Notes: generated from the sequence alone by a model not told the origin. Numbered from the stretch's first letter, positions 30,851 to 43,536 are shown. The stretch: DNA of 64,000 bases from Polyporus tsugae (GCA_024305745.1 JAHRBS010000002.1:1364001-1428000), one strand, 5' to 3'. Translations and numbers: made by a program.

Positions 30851-31360
30851 AGAGGCAGGAGTATCGGAGGTTATATCATACATTCATTTCCCTTTCTGTA
30901 CGGTTACGCGAGCGTGGACGCGGTCCACGCTCGTTCCTTTCCTCAGTTGTTCATCCGCCTGAGGTATACACTCGTATAGATATATTTACACTCTCCTTCC
31001 TGATTACCGTACATCTCCATACGTATATCATACGTATGGCTTCTGACATGTGTCGTGAGATTCTAGCACATAGTAGCTCCCTCGCCTGATTCAGTTCCCG
31101 CTCGATCAGTGACCCACATCAGTATAGGGTAATGTGAGTGTATAGATTAAAAAAAATATGGACAGTTGCATAGATTGAGACACATAAACATTAGAGCGCT
31201 ACATTGTAGACATTACACTTGGTACACAACAGCAGGTTTCATAAGCCTATATCACAACAGCCAGGATGATACAACCGATACAAGGTAAGTTGCAAGGGTG
31301 AGATAGGAGAAAGAAGATAACAGTAAAGTTGCAAGAAATGAAATGTACGACTTTCATTAC
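30851..31360. other. convergent 3' intergenic region
   Basis: 510 bp between the ABCC stop and the stop of the Zn2Cys6 gene on the other strand. Relatively A/T-rich with an A run near 31149. No gene seen. Confidence 0.4.
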
Positions 31361-34300
31361 CTAGTAGTGGGAAGATGGCACGCTGATATCTGGGTTGTAC
31401 CTCATCTGCACGTCGTTGTCTTGCTGCATGGCATCCATCCAGTTGAAGCCTATGATCGACATGAGTAAGAACCAACTCTTAGCGAGGAATCGAGAATAAG
31501 CCTCGCCTGGCAAGATCATGTTCGACCAGTTGGAGTCCGTGAGGGTTTGCATAGATTGCAGCAAATCGTTGTCGAAAGGCAACGGGGCCGCGTACATCTC
31601 CGGGGCGTCCGCGGGCTGGGTAGATTCACTGCTGAACTGCATTCCGAGGTTACCGTACACATGCGGGTCGTGCGTCGGGGTGGTGGCAGATTGGTTGTGG
31701 GTATTGGAAGTAGGCGTTACTGTAGAGGAGGACGCCTGTGAGGGCTGGTGGTCGCTTACATGGTCGTGGGGAGGAGGCGGTTGTGGGGAGAGCAATCTTG
31801 CAGCGCGCTTCAGCGCCGCAGGAGAGTGATCCAGACTGGCGAGGGGAGTCTCAAGAAGGCTGTGCAAGAAGCGTGAATACATCAACGGTCCGTGGCGTTC
31901 GTCGATGGCGACCCCTGGTGAACCAAGGAAGTTTGCGACGTCTTCGACCAGGCCGCGGATTTCCACTCGAGTCTCTCGTGGAATGTGGGCGACAAACCTC
32001 GGATGCAGCAACTGCACCGAAAGTACTTCAATACACGTGATCGATCCATCAAAGAGAGACGCATACCTTGATAAGGAAGGCGCACGTAAACGCTACAAAG
32101 ACGCATTGCGCATCCGGGCCGTGTCGTAGCAAAACCCCTGAATCACCAGATATCAGCAGTGTCCTTCGACGCTGATGGAAGGGACGACGTACTTTGATGC
32201 GGGGCAGAAAGCTCGTCCAGCAGCGTCCTGATTAGGTCTTTCGACGCTCGGAGACACTAGGAGGAGATCAGACTCCTAAATAAGACATCTGGAATCGAGT
32301 CAACTCACTCTCCAGAAAAACACGTCGTCGAAGCCCTGGGATGTCTCTCGTGCATGCGTGTGCTGGAAAGCGAAGCTCAGCACAGTCATGCGGGCATAAC
32401 TGTACACCAGCTTCAATGCACTCGTGCGGTACTCGGTAGTAGGCGTGTGGCAACCTTCCTCGCGGATGCGCGCAATCCAAGTCTCCCAAAGGCGTGCAAG
32501 GTGGTCATCTGTCTTGCTAGCTTCAACGGTGAAGTCGAGCTTCTACAGAGAATATGAGTGCGCGTAGCGAACGAAAGCGCGATTTACTCACGCTGTTCAA
32601 GCCCACGGGATGGTTAGGATCACTGAAAATCGTGAGCCGGAAGTCCGCAAGGACCTTCAACTCCGCGTTGTAGGCGCATAGATGGATGTCGTAACCGGGG
32701 ATACTACATGGAGAGCTGTTGTACCACGACTCCGCGTGGTTGGCGACGTAATCTGTGTTGCTGATGATTGGTGCCTTGCCATATTGCGACGCCAGCACCC
32801 GATCTAGCATGAAGCAGTTAAGCCAGACACGTGTTCGGTTGAGCATTTCTCTAGCATGATATTCGTTGCGAGGCTCCGCTGTGTTTGGAAGGTGCAGGTT
32901 GAGGTCGGTAGCAATGCTTTGAAAGGGAGCATATCGTAAGTTGTTGCTCGGAGACGGTTATCGGTAGAATGAAAAACATACCGCATCGCGAGACCCACGT
33001 ATACCCAACATCTGGACTCCTCCCATTTTCTCGCTGGAACAGGGTACTGGCTGAGTAGAATGTATGCATGGACAGTTTCGACGCTCTTCTGTCCGCCGAT
33101 CAGGGTCGATCCCGCAGCTAAGCGAGCGCAGTTCATGGCTTGCTGGTACAGCTCTGGGCGATCGGTGTAGAACTTCGATGCAATTCCACAGACTGTGGCA
33201 GCGTCAGTATGTTCCGTAATACCAACCAATGGTGGAGAAGCTGTAGACACTCACTAACGGTGAATAGGAATGGACTTCTCCAGTAGGTCTTTTGAGAGGT
33301 ATAGAGTATCGGGTCTAAGAGTGAAAGAGATGGACTCATAAACTCAAAGTATCTATCAATGAAGTCAGCGACAACATCCGTAGAATTCTGAAAAAAGAAA
33401 CACACATCTTGAACAGCTTCTCTACTTCTGCGGGGCTCACCAAACCGCTACGAAGGATATAGGGCGTTTGATGTTGTGCATACATGATGGGACGATCTGG
33501 ACCTGGACCTGGACAAAACCGTTTAGCGTCAAAATGACACGACCAATGCAGAGAACGGAGACGCACTGGTCGCGCGGAAATAGTCATCATTTGCCAGACC
33601 ATACTCGTTCGAGTCCACCGTGCTCACGCTCGGACTCCGGCTGGACTTTCTACTGCGCGACTTCCTCAGGCTCAGGTTGGCGAGCATCCCGATCGGCGCG
33701 GCCTCATTTGGCAAGATGGCGAGCTTCTCCCGCGTGAGTCCGCCTCTGCTCTTCTTGCGGCGCGAGCTCCGAGTGACACTGCTGCTGTCGTCATCCTTCG
33801 CCTCAACAGCGAGCTCCCCCGGGCGTGTGCGCCCTCGCTGCGGCTCGCCCTGCTTCGCGTCAACATCCTCGACCTCGACGTGAAAGTCGCTCTTCGCGTC
33901 CTCCCAGTCCTCGCCTCCTTCATCCCCACTGAACTCGTCGTACGAGTCGTCGCTGCCGTCCTTCCAACCCAACACGTCCTCTCCGACCAAGTCCTGCGTG
34001 ACACTCGGGCCGCCCATGTTGATGTACCCTCCAAAGGCCTCAATCGATTCTCGCGCCTTCGCGATCCAGTCCAGGACATCCGGTTTCGTGATCTGCTCCG
34101 TGATCTGCTCCGGTGTGCCGATGTCAGACGCGGTTAATTCGCTCGCGGAGGCCGACATGTTCGAGGTATCCTTGTCGGTGTTGGACGCGGAATCTACCGA
34201 GGGAGACGGCTCCTTGTTGCCCTCCCCGGACCCCTTCTGGCTCGCGCGTTGGTTCGCACTTTCGAGCTGCTTCATAAGCTCCTCGATCTTAGTCGCTTGC

Positions 34301-35420
34301 TCGCGAATCTGACCCAGGAGCAAATCACGCCGTCTGTATGCGCATCATCAATAGATGAGCGATGCATATCACGGATGAGGCCGCATTATTCATGCTTACG
34401 GAGGTGCGCGACGCTTCTTCCTGCCGGGAATTACGCATTCGTGCCCGCCGTTGAGACAGCGCTTGCAGATATCGGGATCGGTCTTGAACTCGCACTTGAC
34501 CTGTCGTTGGCACGACGGTCAGGCACGGGCAATGTGTGGGTGCATAAGGACGCACGTACCTTCAGTCCCTTGCACCTCGCGCAAGCGCCGAGACTACGCA
34601 TACGAGCTTGTTAGTGTCTCCATCCGCCATGTGCCCATCCGGATATTGAAACTCACGGTTTCGGGGTCTGTGCAATCTCCTCCTTCGTCCGCACTCCGCT
34701 CTCCTCATGACCATCCCCGTCCACGGAAGACACCTCCCCCTCGCCGTCGTCCAGCGCTCGCATTCGCTTTGATGCATGGGGCGCTCCCGACCCTTGATTT
34801 CCCCGGAATGGCATACCAGCCTGCATGGTCATCCCATAGTTTTGCGAGGAAACGAAGTTGGGCGTCATCGGAGAGGGAACATTGGAATAGACCGGTGTGT
34901 GCGCGACGTCTCCCCGGAATGACCGGATGGTCGGGGTCACGCCTGGATTCGGATTAGAGTTCGAGCGGGCGTGGCCCACGTCCATGCCAGCACCCTGTCC
35001 GAATGTGTAGGCCGAGACGTCGTCCGGGTAGTACGGCGAGCTGGGCATGGACTGGGTCGAGACCCCGGAGTAAGGCGTATCTGGATAGAACTGCCCGCCG
35101 TTGCCGCCGTAGACCTGGCTGAACTGCTGCTGCGATGGGGTGTCGGGGAAGGTGAAGACGTACTCGCCGCTGCCCCCGAACTGCTGAGGCCGGCCGCCGA
35201 AGTTGTTCATCACGAAGTCTGCGCTCTGGTGGTGGTGATGGCGGTGGCGATCCATGTGAGGCGGGGGCTGGAGTTCACCTTGGAGGATGTCGTACCGTGA
35301 GGGATCGATGTCGTACTCGTTCTCAAGCTGGAGCGGCTGGGACGGGATTGGATCGTGGCTACGAGGCCAATCGACGTCCAAGAATTGTGGGTGTGGGGGA
35401 TGACTTGGATGTGCAGCCAT
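31361..35420 (-). CDS. Zn2Cys6 fungal transcription factor
   Basis: Exons 35420-34657, 34593-34560, 34500-34400 and 34333 onward splice in frame; later exons run to a TAG at 31363-31361 and were not all resolved. The first 255 residues are low-complexity (Pro/His/Gln/Tyr/Ser) and probably an activation or regulatory region. The binuclear cluster is assembled from three exons: ACARCKGLK, then VKCEFKTDPDICKRCLNGG, HECVIPGRKKRRAPP. All six cysteines are present (C-x2-C-x6-C, then C-x2-C-x6-C after the linker). A basic patch and then a short coiled coil follow (QIREQATKIEELMKQLESAN), as in dimeric Gal4-class factors. The middle carries an acidic stretch (SDDSYDEFSGDEGGEDWED) and a fungal-specific transcription-factor region toward the C-terminus, with YFEFMSPSLSLLDP near 33310-33350 and later helical segments. 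A nuclear regulator; its targets are unknown. Confidence 0.85.
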
Positions 35421-38155
35421 GATGAGGAGCGAGGGATGGAAAGGCAGAGAAGGGAGCTATGTAGCGTCTACTCCGCAATATAATGAGATGGGCCCGAATA
35501 GGACGAAGCCGACAGCGGCCCTGGCTTACCTCTTCAAACAACCGAGACGTGCGAACAGTACGACACGAGTGATCAAAATAACCAACAACAATACCAAATG
35601 CGGTGAGTGAACATGTGGAGAGGGGATACCGACATACGCATAAGTACCTTAAGTTGGGGGGAGTTTCGAGTGGAGACCGTCACGTCCTCTGGCGTGAATA
35701 AGCAAGCTGACAGTCTGACAACTTGCAGGGTCCGATCAAGGGTGGACGCTCGTACCGCGTGCAGTACTGTAAAGCGAGGTGGACGTCGTGCCACTAGTAA
35801 TCTGATAGGCGTATTTTGCTGAGATGGCCCAGAATGGCTTCAGCTTTCAGAGATGAGTTCGGGGTGAGGGCAGACGAGACAGACGACCACCAGAGAAGAG
35901 AACGACAGGCGATATGAATGGCTCCGATCGTTGTTTTTGTAGCAGAGGGTGGGGATGATGAGGACGGGATGAGGGGAGGACCTACTAATATTAAATGATC
36001 AGCATCAAGTAGACTTAGACCGGGAAAACGATTAAACGCCTGCATGCAGCGGAGATTGGGATCGCAACCGCCTTCCGCTGATCGACGTCCGCGACTGCTC
36101 GTTCCTGCTTCTCGGCAATGAAGCGAGAGATGCGTCGTTATGGCAAGCCTCTCGCAGTCAACCGTAGTACAGTAGACCGCAGTCAAGCGATGCGGGGACT
36201 AGGATAAGCAGAGCCTGATGGAAAGACTCCAGGCAACTTGAAGTAGTGCTATTTGGCGGCAGGGTTTACACTAGTTTGATTGACTATATAGGTGGGTCCC
36301 ACAAACCAGACCGATACGTATACGATGTTTATACATCTGTGCCGCCGTGACATATGTTGTTGTTCTGTGGGGGTTTTCGGGTATCGTTGGGAAACACAAT
36401 GACGTCATCTGTCTCCGGTCACCGGCACTTCCCAAGCGCAATCGACCATGCGGCGTACTTTCAATCCAACGGTGGTTAACTATAATCAGTCCCGCCAAAT
36501 CTCAGCCCGACACATACGACGCTCAGTTTTGCCACTAGGCAGTCAATTTTGTACCGACGCCGTTCTCTTGGGCTGATAACAGTTCGTGAATCAGATGCTG
36601 GCCCGGACGCACACACGGCGGATCTAAGAAGAAGCATACGATGCAGTGCAACGAACCAGCACGAATAGCCAGTTTATCACTGTTACATGACGGGCGACAA
36701 GGTCGGGATCTGCCTGACAACGCGAAGAGGAGAGAAGCCTCTCATAGCCTCAACCCGGCAGCAGCTAAATAACTCCGGGCAGTCATGCATCATGTTGCAA
36801 CCCACTGGAGCACCGAAGGTGAGAACAGATGATTATATGGATATTCAAGTTGCATTCACAACCTACCCACCCCCACCCCCCGACCAACCACCGGTACCGT
36901 TGGCATATACCGCCGTCGCTAAAAATGCTGCAGCTGGTCGCGCTCAGCACTCAGTGCCATCGCGGGAAGATGGGTACTCCTACCTACAGTCTTCCCACAG
37001 TAGCCCTACTAACCATTGAGCTGGGGAAAGTCTCAGAAAGCCCATGTAAGTTTGATGTATGTAAGTGCACATTTGTTTCCAGTGGCGGTCAGATGTATAT
37101 GTTTCGAAGTGACCTTTGATCTTCTGGCAGACTCAGAGTCCACTCCCATACCGAAGTCGACATGACCTGGCGCGGGGAACGTTACCGTACCCTTCAAACA
37201 ACAGATGATTGATTACTTAAGGAGATTGTGACCATGAGGCACCAAAGCCAACGCCCAAGGATGGAATCGAGACTGATCCAGATTGCAGGACGCGTCTCGG
37301 TCCTGGGTGAACCTGATACGAGCATGGCAGTGCTGAACGAAATGTCAGCATCAGGCTACATACACAGCGCCGATTGATATCTGTGAAGGCCCTAGAACCG
37401 GATGCATGCGAGGGGCGAACTATTGACAGGAGTGCAAGAATATTGCGTCGATAGAGGCTAACGAACAGTTGCAGTGCGACTTTGGTCTGACTGCTGCGCA
37501 GGACAAGCTAGGGTTAAAACTTGGTTGTAAGTTACTACTGAAAAAAGTCTCGGGAAGTCTGCATTTCGATAGCAAGTATCCATGTGCATCCAATAGCGGG
37601 CTACCGGAGAGAATGAGTTTAAAGAACGCTGACAAGGAAGTTTTATAAGTCCTGAAGCGTACGATGTTTCGAAGGCTTTCTCCCGAACATGACAAGCTGT
37701 AATCTGAATGGTCCTAGTGGAATAGGGACTGGAGTCTCAGATCTCAGCGGGCGGTGTTGACGGGGCACGGCCCGAGCGGTCGGGTTGCCATCGTGGGACG
37801 GGATGCCGGCCGCGGCAGTTACCAATTCAAAGCAAGGCTTGATGCCGGTCACTGGCCCCGCGTTTACCCCCTCCCACCACCCGCCTCTTCGTCGACCAAG
37901 ACGACGTAGAGAGATCCCAGGCGCACCCTCGCCTCTGCGGGTTGTCTCTTCGTCCCATCCCTCCGCCGGTGAGCCCATACCCCTTCCTGACCCTTCTCAA
38001 CGCCTCGTATCTAATTACGTCTGTGGCGCCCATCTCGCTTTCCAGTTCTCGTATTACAATCTCTAATCATCGCTCGGCTTCCTGCAGCGAGCGCACCCCC
38101 CGTCGCTCTTTACCTCACACTCTGCCAACAAACTGTCTCCTTTCACCCCCTCTAT
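35421..38155. other. long intergenic region, no gene recognised
   Basis: 2.7 kb between divergent start codons (35420 minus, 38156 plus). It is less GC-rich than the genes and holds only unsupported short frames on both strands. The last 300 bp are C/T-rich, typical of a promoter and 5' UTR; an upstream coding exon of the next gene cannot be excluded there. Confidence 0.4.
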
Positions 38156-39565
38156 ATGCACATCTCTCGGCTACACAGGGCCCGCCAAGGCGATGGTATC
38201 ACGAGCGGTATCACGAACGGCGGGTTCACTGTTGCGGCGGCAACGGTTACCGGCCCTCTGCAGTTCAACACCGCTGCCCCGACAGGCGGCGTAACATCCG
38301 CCCCACCGCTCGTGTCCGACTCCAGCATCGTCCTCACTACTACCACCCCGTCCTCCACTTCTTCCTCATCAGCACCCTCAGACACGTCCCTGGGGCAGTC
38401 GGCTGCATCATCCTCTGGCCGCTCGCAGACTTCTCTTGGAACCATCATCGGCGCAGGCATCGGTGCGTTCATCGGTATCGTAGTGCTCATGGTCATCTTC
38501 TACGCTTGGTACAAGCGATCAACCGAGAAGAAGCTATCGGCTACTGGGAGGCGGAACGCTGAGGGAAAGGCGGAGCAACAGCGTCAACAGGCCAGACAAT
38601 TCCAGCAGCTCGACGACTTGGAGAACGCCCATGGCGATGTCTCTCCGACTTCATCCAACGTCCGGGCGCAGCAGGAGTTGGACGAGAAGAATTTTTCCAT
38701 GTTCAAGAAATCTCCAAGTGTCCGGTCTGCATACACTCACAAGACAGGCTCGGACGATGGGAACCACTTCGATCTCCCCCAGCTGGAGTTCACCAAGTAC
38801 CACCCGAACCTCGCGCAGGAGCTCTCGCTCCATGTCCCCCAGAAACCCTTCGCTTCCGCTGCGCGCCAAAACAGTGGCGTTTCGTGGGACGGCGAAACGC
38901 TCGGCGACGACTCGTTCCTTTCCATGCGTTCCGCTCGGGTCGAGTCCGGTACCATGTCGCCCACGATGGTTATGGCCAAGATGACTCCTCCCGCGACGGC
39001 ATCCGCTCTGCATAGGTGGGAGTCCGCGGAGGTGCTGCACATTGAGGAGGAGGATACATCCTCGATCCCCCGGTCGAAGAATCCCTTCGCCGAGATGGCG
39101 GAGGAGCAGCGGTCACGAGGTACGAACCCGTTCTTCAACGCCCAGGACATGCACCGGAGAAGTCGCGCCGGGCGTAGTCGTAGCAACAGTCGTACCAGCC
39201 GTACCAGCCGCGCCCACAGCCTTGTCCGCTCTGACACTCTCGGTACCGTCAATTCGAGCACGAACCCCTTCCTCGATCCGCACGAAGCCGTCCCCTTTTC
39301 TGCGATAGAGATGTTCTCACCAAACTCGATCCCGCACTCGCCTCCCCTTCCCACCGGCGCCTCGGTTCAGATGCTCGGAAGCGAGCATGCGATGGCATCC
39401 CTCATCGCCGCTCTGGATCTCACGAAGGGTGCCGCAGAGGAACGCCTACGTGTCGTCTCGATGCAAGGCTCTGTGATGTCCGCCTACTCGAACGACGACT
39501 CGGACATTGCAACCATGCGCGAGTTCCCTCTCCCCCCGGGCACCACCAACCCACGCTTGTCTTGA
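38156..39565 (+). CDS. Ser/Thr-rich single-pass membrane protein with three cytoplasmic NPF motifs
   Basis: 469 aa in one open frame from the ATG at 38156, which may be preceded by an unrecognised exon because no signal peptide is visible. Residues about 60-95 are Ser/Thr-rich (PSSTSSSSAPSDTSL), probably a mannosylated ectodomain. The transmembrane helix is at about 99-120 (TIIGAGIGAFIGIVVLMVIF) followed by a positive stop-transfer sequence (YKRSTEKK). The remaining 350 or so residues are a hydrophilic, Ser/Arg-rich tail. NPF tripeptides occur at about 310 (KNPFAEM), 325 (TNPFFNA) and 370 (TNPFLDP), motifs known to bind EH domains of endocytic adaptors. The general layout resembles Mid2-like cell-surface sensors but no family is recognised, so function is unknown. 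A second single-pass protein lies 3 kb downstream on the same strand. Confidence 0.7.
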   Translation: MHISRLHRARQGDGITSGITNGGFTVAAATVTGPLQFNTAAPTGGVTSAPPLVSDSSIVLTTTTPSSTSSSSAPSDTSLGQSAASSSGRSQTSLGTIIGAGIGAFIGIVVLMVIFYAWYKRSTEKKLSATGRRNAEGKAEQQRQQARQFQQLDDLENAHGDVSPTSSNVRAQQELDEKNFSMFKKSPSVRSAYTHKTGSDDGNHFDLPQLEFTKYHPNLAQELSLHVPQKPFASAARQNSGVSWDGETLGDDSFLSMRSARVESGTMSPTMVMAKMTPPATASALHRWESAEVLHIEEEDTSSIPRSKNPFAEMAEEQRSRGTNPFFNAQDMHRRSRAGRSRSNSRTSRTSRAHSLVRSDTLGTVNSSTNPFLDPHEAVPFSAIEMFSPNSIPHSPPLPTGASVQMLGSEHAMASLIAALDLTKGAAEERLRVVSMQGSVMSAYSNDDSDIATMREFPLPPGTTNPRLS

Positions 39566-42500
39566 TATCCTTCTTCCCCACTGATCGCCACCCGTCGTTA
39601 TTCGACACGGAACCTGCGCTATCCGCGTGCGCCAACGTCCTCTCCTTGTTCGCCCCGTGCTTGATAGCAACGCCTTTACTCTCGAGTCTGGATACACTCA
39701 TCATCTGAATCATCATCTCTTCCCCTTCGCCATAACCGCCTTGGTCACCCCTTGATGTACGTGATACGTGTGGCATGATCCGCCGACGCTTGTCCCCGCT
39801 GGTTATTCCTTTCGCACGTCACGACTGGACGACGGAACTACACGGTCCCCCCTTGCCGTCACCCCCTGCCTCTGCCTCACGCAAGATATGCCTCATCCCT
39901 CTCCCCTCGTTTTCCCTCCCCCTCCTTCGTCCTCCCGGTCTCTACCTCCACTCGTCCTTGCTCCCCTCCTCCCCCCGTACTTCCCTCCCCCCCCGTCGTC
40001 CCGTCATCATCTTTGTCGCTTTTTTTGTTACCCACCAGAGGGCTTGCTTTCGTTACGTTCTCCCCCTTGCCCTCCTACCATGTACCCATGTTTGCGCCTT
40101 ACCCCTCTTAGTGTACTACATCACCTGATTTATTTATCCTTCCTCCCGCCCGTCGTCGTCAACGCCATCATCTGTTCCGCTGTCCGTCCATCCACCGTAG
40201 TGCCCGCTGGATCATATGTCTCACCAGACTTTTGTGCGAATGTCGCACATCGTAATGTTCGCGTTAGCATCGCCCGGCTGAAACCTGTATACCGCTCGAC
40301 GCTGAGATGCGTTGTTTTACGAACGAAAACACCATGCGGAAGATCTCGCTTACATACTGATATCTGGGGTATGCTGCAGGGTCCTGCTGGATATCAGGAA
40401 GGATGGTGGACCCTGGATCGCGGTTGAGCCCGTCGGGCAGAACACCGTGAGATGGCGTTCCGAGGTGACGAGAGGGGTGATGTAGATGTGGGTATGCCTG
40501 AGGCTGATAAGGTGCATCACGACTGTGTGTGGCCGCGAGTCTGGCTCTGGACCGACCGCGCGCTGGATCCGTGGTACCTGCTGGGTACCTGCAACACTGT
40601 GACTCTGAGTTTGGTGGCTAACTTGTCGTGCCTGGTTACGCATGCTGCTGACGCTTTGTCTACGGACTAAGTACCGCTAGGTACATGGATGTCAGTGTCG
40701 GGGAGGGGGGGTTCGCCCGCGGGGACATTTTCGAATTCGAATTCTTGCAGGCCGAAGTATGGAAGCAAGTTGGCTTCTCTGAAGTCATCCGGGACACTTA
40801 GCTGAACTCGCTAGCCTCTTCTGTGGCAGCGACGTATGCGACGGGCTTCCTACAGACCACAAACTGACATGAGTGCAGTCGTGTCGGGGAAGCTGTACAT
40901 GGATAGATCGATGAAAGCCAGAACACCCACCAGTTCGCCGTTTCGCCTTGCCTTCTAGTAGCCCGCGTTCGCGTTCTAATCCAGGATCGGATGTCTGCGA
41001 GGAAGAAGGCAACAGATGGAGCCGAATGTTCTGCCGGATGTTGTAAGTCCTATCCCATCTGTTCACCGCCCTCAATGAGTTTATCAGAAGGGTAGAACTT
41101 AGGGAGGAGCTGCGGAATACCTTGTAAGCTTCGAGGTTGCCCACCCGTTATTGTATGATGCTTGCATGAAGAAGCGTCCAGGCTCACCCGGGAACTCCAG
41201 TCTCGACGCAGGCTCGAAAGTATGGACAGACGCCCAAGCGTACATTGCAGCCTGAAGCTTGTTTCGTCCTCATTGTCGCATCAGCGCGGATGGCGAACAC
41301 TGAAAGTTACTACTATATGAGTAACGTCTCGATGCAAGGGACCATGGCCATGATGTCGACGCACCGGTGAGACTCCTTCGAAGCGTCCTTAGCCTTAGAT
41401 GGCTACACAGGTCGCGAGCTATAGGTTATTGCCATTATGACGTTGAAATCATACGTCATCGATTTCTTGGGCTCGCGCCTGCATGCGCAGATCACCACAA
41501 CACATATCCCAAGTTTCATAGATGGTTACGTCGCGCACGTACGTCCCTCAGGATATTTGGAAGTGCAATAGTAGTTCTAGAGAATATTGGTCCACATAGC
41601 GAGGGGCGCGGTCTGAAGGCGAGTCGGAAAACTGAGGTTACGTGCGTTAATGAACGACAGAAAACCACGTCAAATGCCGGGGTACATACAGGGTACATAG
41701 ATCATGTCCGCCTCGGACGGACCGCAGGCGTTGAGGCTTGCTATCGGGCTGCACACCACGTACTCACGCGGATCGCGACAGTTATATATATTGCAATCCT
41801 CGTTGCGAAGAGGGGCGCGAGAGCATGAACGACGGGTGCCATACTCAGCCCGAATCGAACTCACGATTGGCCGGTGAGGCTCATCCCGGCTTCCCGCGGT
41901 GCTTCCGAATCTTCGTGAGAAGACGCGTCGTGAACGATATCGACACGTTGAGCGGTCGGATTACTTGATCGCAGAGGCCCGCGGAGTTATTCCGGCGGTG
42001 GTGGCAAAATTGTGTGTTGACATGGAGCTCGTCTGACCACAGCCTACCAGGCAGGACACTAGAAGAAGAACCGCAGCACAGGACCCGGATCTAGAGGCTG
42101 GTGCGCTTCATGGACGGGAGGGCGAATGGCAGAGGAGGACGACGTGGACCAGAGAGAGAAGCACGGCGCATCATCGGCTGGAGCCTGCGGCGCGATCCCG
42201 AACAGACCCAGCATGGTAACGACGTAACGCGCCTCGGTAGTCTCACTTTCCTTGCGCGATACTTATTTGCCTGACAACAGATGAACCCCATATAGCCCTC
42301 CCTTATCAGCCCCTCTTCCTCTCTTCCTCCCCCGCTCCCTAGTCCGCTCGCCTCGTCTCCAGGTGCATATACCCAGCCAACCTGCGACCTGCGAGGCTCG
42401 TCCATCTTCCTGGAGCTGCACAGGGTTAAGAACCGTTTCTGGATGCCACTGGAACGACTGTCATTCCTTACACCCAAGTCATTCTTTTGACCGACCTCCA

Positions 42501-42579
42501 TTCGCTACGCGCGACGGCCCGACCTCAACCACTTCAAGTCCAACATTCCTCCCCATTTCAGAATATTCTTCCAGACGAA
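39566..42579. other. long intergenic region, no gene recognised
   Basis: 3.0 kb between two plus-strand membrane-protein genes. A strongly pyrimidine-rich block at about 39880-40010 (repeated CCCTCC and CCCCC tracts on the plus strand) stands out. Frames at 40785-41144 (minus) and 41367-41828 (plus) show no recognisable protein. The 250 bp before 42580 are C/T-rich and likely promoter of the SH3 gene. Confidence 0.4.
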
Positions 42580-43536
42580 ATGGCCCCTCACGTTTCCATC
42601 ATTCGCCTCACCACGCGTGACGACGCGACCGGCGACCAGTCGACCCTCAACCCCATTATCGTCGCAGGCATCATTGTCGCTGCAGTCATTGCGGCTGGTC
42701 TTGCTATCTGGCTCGCTATCCATTGGTTCAGACAGCGCGCCGCTGCGAAGCGCAACGCCCGGCGCGGGTCCGCCTTCGTCAATTTCAGGGGCTTCGACAA
42801 CGCGAGTACTAGCAGCGAGAAGTCATCGCTTCCAAGGTACGCCATCATTCTACCTTCTGTCCGGTGTCGCTTAGAATTTGTCGTGTAACGTAGCGCGAGC
42901 ACCGGCTTGCAGGTGAAAGGCACCTTCTCGCGCGCCCAGTTGAACTCCAACGTCGTCATGCCCGAACGCGTCGTTCTCCGACCTGGCGCGACGCGCGAAG
43001 ATATTCTACAACACTACGCATCCCAAGGTAACCTTCCACGGCCTTTCGCGCCCTTCCAAGCCCGACCGTCCACGGATTTCACCAACGACCTCAGTCTACC
43101 TTCCCCCAGCCGTCCGGCATCGGGCGCGTCCTGGATTCCCCCTTCTTTGTCCCTGGGCGGTAGCAGGGACTCACGCCGCATGTCCGCCATGTCAACGGCA
43201 TCCTCCGTCTTCTCTGCGGCGAGCGGTGCCACGCAGAAGAAGGTCCGCCAACTCTTCGACCCTGTCCTCCCCGACGAATTTGTGGTCTCGCTTGGGGAGA
43301 CCTTGACAGTTGTCCAATCGTTCGACGACGGTTGGTGCATCGTAGGCCGCGACAGCATGTTCAAGCCCGGGGACGTTGAACTCGGCACGGTCCCTGCTTG
43401 GTGCTTCGTCAAGCCCGTGAAAGGTCTCCGCGCCGAGCGGCCCATGCGCGTATCCAGTCTTGGTGTCACCGTCGACCTGGGCGCCGCCCCATCCATGGGC
43501 CCCCGCGATAACGTCATGTCGTGGTCCAACTTCTAG
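42580..43536 (+). CDS. membrane-anchored SH3-domain protein (Fus1-like layout)
   Basis: 299 aa from exons 42580-42836 and 42894-43536, in frame. A short N-terminus (MAPHVSIIRLTTRDDATG) precedes one transmembrane helix at about residues 25-48 (NPIIVAGIIVAAVIAAGLAI) and a positive stop-transfer (FRQRAAAKRNARRG). The cytoplasmic middle is Ser/Pro-rich. The C-terminal region at about residues 218-278 reads as an SH3 domain: RQLFDPVLPDEFVVSLGE, LTVVQSFDDGWCIVGRD, then ELGTVPAWCFVKPV, giving the ALYDY-like, DDGW, and xVPxxxV/F blocks. A membrane helix with a C-terminal SH3 recalls yeast Fus1, which acts in mating-cell fusion; similarity is architectural only, so the role is inference. No signal peptide is seen, consistent with a single-anchor protein. 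Confidence 0.8.

Noticed and set aside
40785..41144. 119-codon minus-strand frame in the long intergenic region
   Set aside because: No similarity and no supporting splice partners.
41860..41960. A second tRNA-like B box near 41850
   Set aside because: GAATCGAACTC resembles a reversed B box, but no matching D arm, anticodon stem or acceptor stem could be formed.
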